DNA of 64,000 bases, from positions 3,720,001-3,784,000 of the forward strand of contig CAVTLA010000001.1 in assembly GCA_963735465.1 (NCBI GenBank). Reading direction: 5' to 3'. Below the pieces are notes generated by a model that was not told the DNA's origin, ran no database searches, and was given only the letters and a program-made list of their open reading frames with translations. Both the position numbers and the translations under genes were made by a program. This stretch comes from DASZHJ01 sp963735465 (GTDB lineage Bacteria > Pseudomonadota > Alphaproteobacteria > ATCC43930 > CGMCC-115725). This document shows, piece after piece, positions 60,165 to 64,000 of the stretch (position 1 is the first letter of the stretch; each line of letters opens with the position of its first letter).

Positions 60165-60899
60165 CTAATCCGCCGACTCCGCCGCACCCGTGCCCCGGCG
60201 CAGGCCGGGGAAGCGGAAGGTGCGGACCTCGGACGTCGCGGTCCGCCGCTTGGAGACGTCGAGCTTCACCTCGATCCACTCCACGAACTTGGCGGTCGGG
60301 TAGCTGATGATGAAGTAGAGCACCGCCACCATGGTGAAGATCTCGAAATGCTTGAAGGTGGCGGCGGCGAGGATCTGGCCGCTGAACATCAGGTCCTTCA
60401 TGGTGATGACCGAGACCAGGGCGGAGTCCTTGAAGATCGAGACGAAGAAGTTGCCGATCGCCGGCACCACGATGCGCATCGCCTGGGGCAGGATGATGCG
60501 GCGCAGCAGCAGACGGCGCGACATGCCGATGGAGAGGCCGGCCTCCCACTGACCCTTGGGGATCGCCAGGATGCCGCCGCGGAACACCTCTGCCATATAG
60601 GCGCTGTAGTTCATCGTGAGGCCGATCACGGCGGAGAGGAAGGGCGACAGGATGATGCCGCCATAGGGCAGCACGTAGTAGATGAAGAAGAGCTGCAGCA
60701 GCAGCGGCGTGCCGCGGATGAACTGCACATAGGGCGTGGCCAGCGCCCGCAGCGGCCAGAACCGGGAGATGCGGGCGATGCCGATGATGAGGCCGCACAC
60801 CAGCGAGAGCCCGAAGGAAAGTAGCGAGACGACGATGGTGAGGTAGGCGCCTTTCAGCAGCGGGGGCAGGAATAAGATCATCTCATCGATCGAAAACAT
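60165..60899 (-). CDS. Polar amino acid type ABC transporter permease
   Basis: A 244-aa HisMQ-type permease with about five membrane helices. MILFLPPLLKGAYLTIVVSL opens it; QFIRGTPLLLQLFFIYYVLP, the coupling loop KGQWEAGLSIGMSRRLLLRR followed by IILPQAMRIVVP, and IFKDSALVSVITMKDLMFSG are family signatures. ATG 60899 is the start (MFSIDEM). A basic C-terminal tail of about 35 residues follows the last helix. It is the only permease gene of this operon, so it should act as a homodimer. The operon order is ATPase, binding protein, permease. Confidence 0.9.
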   Translation of the reverse strand: MFSIDEMILFLPPLLKGAYLTIVVSLLSFGLSLVCGLIIGIARISRFWPLRALATPYVQFIRGTPLLLQLFFIYYVLPYGGIILSPFLSAVIGLTMNYSAYMAEVFRGGILAIPKGQWEAGLSIGMSRRLLLRRIILPQAMRIVVPAIGNFFVSIFKDSALVSVITMKDLMFSGQILAAATFKHFEIFTMVAVLYFIISYPTAKFVEWIEVKLDVSKRRTATSEVRTFRFPGLRRGTGAAESAD

Positions 60900-60938
60900 C
60901 CGGACCCCTTGCTCACTAGAGTGTGTCGTCGCAACCGA

Positions 60939-60966
60939 AGCGGGACCCACCGAGGTGGGCCCCGCT
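60939..60966 (-). promoter_or_regulatory. Stem-loop between binding-protein and permease genes
   Basis: AGCGGGACCCACC (60939-60951) pairs with GGTGGGCCCCGCT (60954-60966) with one mismatch and a minimal loop. It lies 27 bp after the binding-protein stop and 39 bp before the permease start. Like the repeats in the other ABC operons it could protect the binding-protein message or attenuate permease expression. Confidence 0.5.
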
Positions 60967-60993
60967 CCAGATTCCGCCAACGTCAGGAACGCG

Positions 60994-61926
60994 TCAGTTG
61001 TTGTATCCCGTGAGATTCCACTTGGTGAGAATCTTGGACATCTCCAGGGAGTCCTGCATCCATTCCAGCGCGCTCGAGAACGCGTTGATGAACTGCATGT
61101 CGCTCTGCCGGAAGGCATAGCGGCTGTAGCCCACCGGGTTCTTGAAGGTGCGCGGCTCGTAGCCGGCGGCGAGCTCCACCGGCCATTCCGGATGATCCTT
61201 GAACGACGCGGCAAGCACCGGCTGGTCGTAGATCACGCCGTCGACGCGGCCGATCACCAGATCCTGGATGACCTCCTGCCAGCCCTCGACGACCAGCAGA
61301 TCGACGCCATCGACCTTCCGCAGCCACTCCGCATAGTTGGTGCCATTGAGGGTCGCGATCTTCTTGCCCTTCATGTCGGCGAAGGAGTTGATCTTCAGCG
61401 GGTTGCCCTTCTTCACCGCCAGCCATTCCGAGTAGTAGTAGGTCGGGAAGCAGAACTCGACCACCTTGGAGCGCGCCAGCGTCCAGTGGATGGAATCGCC
61501 GACGATGTTGAAGCGGCCGTCCAGCAGGCCCGGGATCAGCCCCGAGAACTTCGCTGTCTGGACGGTGACTTTCGGAATCTTCAGCATCTTGGCGACATAC
61601 TGGATGATTTCGGCGTCGAGGCCGCTCCACTCCTGGGAGCCAGGGGGATAGAAGGAATAGGGCCAGTCATCCGAGGTGCCGACGACGAGCTCGCCCTTCG
61701 CCTGCATCTTCGCCAGCGAGTCATCGCAACCGATATTCGAGAGGACGAAGTCCTTGAACGTGGTGTCGATCGGCGGCACTGCAACCGCTGCCGAAGCAGC
61801 TTGCGGCACCGAGCCGACGATCATCGCCGCGGCACCCGCGGCGCCGCCCGCGGTCAGCAGCCGGCGGCGCGAGAGTGCCGGACCGGCGTCCTGGCCTGTA
61901 GTGGTAGGTGTGCTGTCGTCCTTCAT
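60994..61926 (-). CDS. Polar amino acid type ABC transporter substrate-binding protein
   Basis: A 310-aa family 3 periplasmic binding protein. The leader carries a Tat-like SRRRLLTAGGAAGAAAMIVG and cleavage near AASA-A. The mature domain includes MQAKGELVVGTSDDWPYSFY, WSGLDAEIIQYVAKMLKIPK, FSGLIPGLLDGRFNIVGDSI and RVDGVIYDQPVLAASF, the standard two-lobed ligand pocket. The operon lies between two oxygenase paralogues and next to the N-heterocycle locus, so a cyclic carboxylic acid ligand is plausible but unproven. A stem-loop follows the stop. Confidence 0.9.
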   Translation of the reverse strand: MKDDSTPTTTGQDAGPALSRRRLLTAGGAAGAAAMIVGSVPQAASAAVAVPPIDTTFKDFVLSNIGCDDSLAKMQAKGELVVGTSDDWPYSFYPPGSQEWSGLDAEIIQYVAKMLKIPKVTVQTAKFSGLIPGLLDGRFNIVGDSIHWTLARSKVVEFCFPTYYYSEWLAVKKGNPLKINSFADMKGKKIATLNGTNYAEWLRKVDGVDLLVVEGWQEVIQDLVIGRVDGVIYDQPVLAASFKDHPEWPVELAAGYEPRTFKNPVGYSRYAFRQSDMQFINAFSSALEWMQDSLEMSKILTKWNLTGYNN

Positions 61927-61983
61927 GTCTTTGCCTCCTCCAATTGAAAGTGATGATGGTTTATTGATGCACCGGCTGACAAC

Positions 61984-62829
61984 TTACTTGGCCCCCACCG
62001 GCTGCCCGGCGTCGAGCTGGCTGTTGCGCTCGAGGATCGTCTGCAGGAACTGCTTGGTACGCTCGGCGCGCGGCGCGGAAAAGATCTGCGCCGGCGGTCC
62101 TTCCTCCACCACCGAGCCATCGGCCATGAAGACGACGCGGTCGGCGACGTCACGGGCGAAGCCCATCTCGTGGGTCACCACCACCATGGTCATGCCATCG
62201 GCCGCCAGAAGCCGCATCACCCGCAGCACCTCGCCCACCAGCTCCGGATCGAGGGCGGAGGTCGCCTCGTCGAACAGCATCACCTTCGGGTCCATCGCCA
62301 GCGCCCGGGCGATCGCCACCCGCTGCTGCTGCCCGCCGCTGAGCTGATAGGGATAGGCGGTGGCTTTCTCGGCGATGCCGACCCGGCGCAGCTCCGCCAT
62401 GCCGCGCTTGCGCGCCTCCTCCACGGGGATGCCGCGCACATGCACCGGCGCCTCGATCACGTTGCCCATGACGGTGAGGTGGGGAAAGAGATTGAAGGAC
62501 TGGAAGACCATGCCGATGTGGGAGCGGGTTTCCTCGATCATGTGATCGGGATCCGTCACCATCACGCCGCCCTTGGGATAGCGGTAGACCGGCGTGCCCT
62601 CGAAGAAGATGGTGCCGCTGTCGATGGTCTCGAGGTGATTGATGCAGCGCAGGAGCGTGGACTTGCCGGCGCCGGAGGGGCCGATGATGCAGACCACCTC
62701 GCCCTTCTGCACGTCGAGGGACACGTCGCGCAGAACCTGCAGGCGCCCGAAGGATTTGTCGATCTGGTCGAGACGAAGGATCGGCCCGTCCGGCGCCGCG
62801 GCGGCAGAGGCAGTCGGCATCTGTGACAT
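61984..62829 (-). CDS. Polar amino acid type ABC transporter ATP-binding protein (GlnQ type)
   Basis: A 281-aa ABC ATPase. Walker A GPSGAGKST is at about 50-58, the Q-loop in IGMVFQSFNLFPHLTVMGNV, the signature in YQLSGGQQQRVAIARALAMD, Walker B in VMLFDEATSALDPELVGEVL and the switch His in VVVTHEMGFARDVADRVVFM. Note DEA instead of DEP after Walker B, a common variant. An insertion of about 20 residues (VYRYPKGGVMVTDPDHMIEE) before the Q-loop is typical of the HisP-like branch. ATG 62829 (MSQMPTAS) is preferred; ATG 62820 is an alternative. It is the first gene of the ABC operon. Confidence 0.9.
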   Translation of the reverse strand: MSQMPTASAAAAPDGPILRLDQIDKSFGRLQVLRDVSLDVQKGEVVCIIGPSGAGKSTLLRCINHLETIDSGTIFFEGTPVYRYPKGGVMVTDPDHMIEETRSHIGMVFQSFNLFPHLTVMGNVIEAPVHVRGIPVEEARKRGMAELRRVGIAEKATAYPYQLSGGQQQRVAIARALAMDPKVMLFDEATSALDPELVGEVLRVMRLLAADGMTMVVVTHEMGFARDVADRVVFMADGSVVEEGPPAQIFSAPRAERTKQFLQTILERNSQLDAGQPVGAK

Positions 62830-63512
62830 GTCCCGCGCTGTTCTCCCTATGGCGTGACTGACGGTCCGAGGCTCATGCGGCAGCACCCGCATCCCGGAAA
62901 TGGCGGGCGACGCCGCCGCCGCAGGCATCCGCCCCCAGGCGGCCTGCGCTTGATCGCTGCCGAATTCCCCACCCCCAACACATCTTCGGTCGGCGCTTCC
63001 TGGCTTGAGACCACCCTCGCCGACCGCCGTCAGCTCGCCCATCCTTCAGAGCAAATCGCGTGCCACTGAAGCCCCTGGACGCCTGGCGCGACCGACACCA
63101 ATCCGGCGAGCCACGCACCACGCGGCCGCCAGCCGTGGCTTTCCCATCTCACTCTTCAAAGGCTTAGCAACGTGCTGATGAGGCCGGTACTGCGGTCTTC
63201 CAGCGCGGCATTGGACCCTGAACCGCGCGATAGGCGTAATCGCATTCACCGCCGATAGGTCAAAGCCACTACTCCCGACGAGTTTAGAGCAATCGGCCCG
63301 GAGAATGCTCAGAGAATATGCACCGCGGGGCGGATGATGTCGGGAAGAGCGAAAATCTCCCCTCTTCATGCGGACGACGACCCTGCATGGTCGATCATGG
63401 CATCGATTTCTACAATCATGAGAATGCGGCGCGCCCCCGAGCCTCCCGAACCGCATTCGCCACGCGCGCGGAATCCTGTAAACAAGTGGAGGGTGGAGCG
63501 AGGGAGAGAGAC
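62830..63512. other. Intergenic region between divergent ABC operon and oxygenase
   Basis: About 680 bases with no supported gene. It must contain the promoters of the ABC operon (leftwards) and of the oxygenase at 63513 (rightwards). The middle part, about 63160-63340, is lower in G+C. No clear palindrome comparable to the one at 58947 was found. Confidence 0.5.
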
Positions 63513-64000
63513 ATGAGCGCGGCAGCGGAGATCCCGATCATCGATTTCGCCGGCGCCCGCGCGGGCGATCTCGCCGCCATGCGCAGGATCGCGGCGGAGA
63601 TCCATCGCGCCTGCACCACGGTGGGATTTTTCTATATCGCCAATCACGGCGTTCCCACCCCGACCATCGAGCGGGTGGCGGCGGCGGCGCGGGAGTTCTT
63701 CGCGTTTCCCGTCGAGACCAAGCGCGAAGTCTCGGCGAACGCCAATCACCGCGGCTTTCACGCCCAGGGCGACGCGCTGATGTATGGCGCCAAGAAGCCC
63801 GACTACAAGGAGTTCTACAGCGTCGGCCTCGAGCTTCCCGCCGACGATCCGAGCGTCCTCGCGGGCGAGCCGCTGCGCGGCCCCAACAACTGGCCGGGCT
63901 TCATGCCGGAGCTGCAGCCGGCCCTCTACGGCTATTACAAGGAAGTCGGCGCCTGCGGCGCGGCCCTGCTGCGGGCAGTGGCCCTCAGCCTCGACCTCGA
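63513..64000 (+). CDS. Isopenicillin N synthase family oxygenase, 3' end beyond the window
   Basis: The first 162 codons of a second isopenicillin-N-synthase-family oxygenase, cut by the window end. From ATG 63513, after GGAGCGAGGGAGAG, it reads IPIIDFAGARAGDLAAMRRI and CTTVGFFYIANHGVPTPTIE, the DIOX_N domain. It continues NANHRGFHAQGDALMYGAKK and YKEFYSVGLELPADDPSVLA, then GEPLRGPNNWPGFMPELQPA, clearly parallel to GYFPLFEENTDPTQH and LRGKPLHGPNVWPADLPGF of the protein at 59071. The iron-binding half lies outside. Divergent from the ABC operon. Confidence 0.88.
   Translation, partial: MSAAAEIPIIDFAGARAGDLAAMRRIAAEIHRACTTVGFFYIANHGVPTPTIERVAAAAREFFAFPVETKREVSANANHRGFHAQGDALMYGAKKPDYKEFYSVGLELPADDPSVLAGEPLRGPNNWPGFMPELQPALYGYYKEVGACGAALLRAVALSLDL

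Noticed and set aside
63046..63456. 136-codon minus-strand frame in the region before the last oxygenase gene
   Set aside because: No domain, basic low-complexity translation, and it would cover the only space available for two divergent promoters.
1..64000. CRISPR arrays, tRNA or rRNA genes, insertion sequences, riboswitches
   Set aside because: No regularly spaced repeats, no cloverleaf-like or rRNA-like segments, no transposase motif and no known riboswitch core were recognised by reading; the repeats found are large palindromes, not arrays.

Overview
The window is 64 kb of high-GC chromosome (about 65-70 % G+C by eye, with a visibly lower-GC stretch at roughly 2.2-6.8 kb). Gene content points to a metabolically versatile, aerobic, soil- or plant-associated alphaproteobacterium of the Hyphomicrobiales/Rhodospirillales type. 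The clues are small DUF1127 proteins, many ABC and TRAP solute-binding proteins, molybdenum hydroxylase genes, and the long intergenic palindromes that flank genes in such genomes. No rRNA, tRNA, CRISPR array, transposase or phage gene was seen, so the taxonomic call is inference.

Layout. 0-2.2 kb: an SMP-30/gluconolactonase-like gene and a frameshifted quinone oxidoreductase. 2.2-9.8 kb: an accessory stretch with a TetR regulator, four short-chain dehydrogenases plus SDR remnants, a broken GFA gene, a dienelactone hydrolase and a DUF6295 gene. 9.7-14.8 kb: a LysR/methyltransferase pair divergent from a 2,2-dialkylglycine decarboxylase (dgdA), a GH88-like gene and a TauD/TfdA dioxygenase. 15-17.5 kb: LysR, a Gfo/Idh/MocA dehydrogenase, and an inverted, decaying copy of the 3' end of the quinone oxidoreductase. 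17.6-25.7 kb: two NtaA/SnaA-type flavin monooxygenases, each next to an orphan TRAP-type binding protein (DctP in one pair, TAXI in the other), with an MFS transporter and an amidohydrolase between. 25.7-32.4 kb: GST, small secreted protein, hydrolase, two DUF1127 proteins, mddA (methanethiol S-methyltransferase), an AraC-HTH/TPR regulator, a metallo-beta-lactamase-fold lactonase and NIPSNAP. 32.5-37.3 kb: a complete branched-chain amino acid type ABC operon (livHMGF plus binding protein). 37.5-38.8 kb: CMD-family and 3-hydroxyisobutyrate-dehydrogenase-family genes. 38.9-42.1 kb: a polar amino acid ABC operon full of indels. 42.1-49.3 kb: a sugar-acid locus with a GntR regulator, enolase-superfamily dehydratase, mannitol-dehydrogenase-family gene and divergent CUT1 transporter genes lacking an ATPase. 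49.6-50.6 kb: an Xre/RES toxin-antitoxin pair.

50.6-62.8 kb is the most coherent metabolic block. A MarR gene with a strong palindromic operator heads an operon for a two-gene molybdenum hydroxylase, a 6-hydroxynicotinate-reductase-like protein, a UPF0280 (ApbE-like fold) protein, a DUF1185 protein and an enamidase-like amidohydrolase. In Eubacterium barkeri these enzyme types hydroxylate, reduce and open the nicotinate ring. An isopenicillin-N-synthase-family oxygenase, a polar amino acid ABC operon and a second such oxygenase (cut by the window end) follow. The best reading is a reductive N-heteroaromatic degradation locus with two proteins of unknown role.

Two cross-cutting observations stand out. 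First, four of five copies of a ~115-bp palindromic repeat lie directly 3' of solute-binding-protein genes, and two further binding-protein genes have other stem-loops there. Second, roughly thirty single-base frameshifts break otherwise well conserved genes, densest at 37.7-48.9 kb and absent from 49.5-63 kb. That pattern looks more like sequence error than gene decay.
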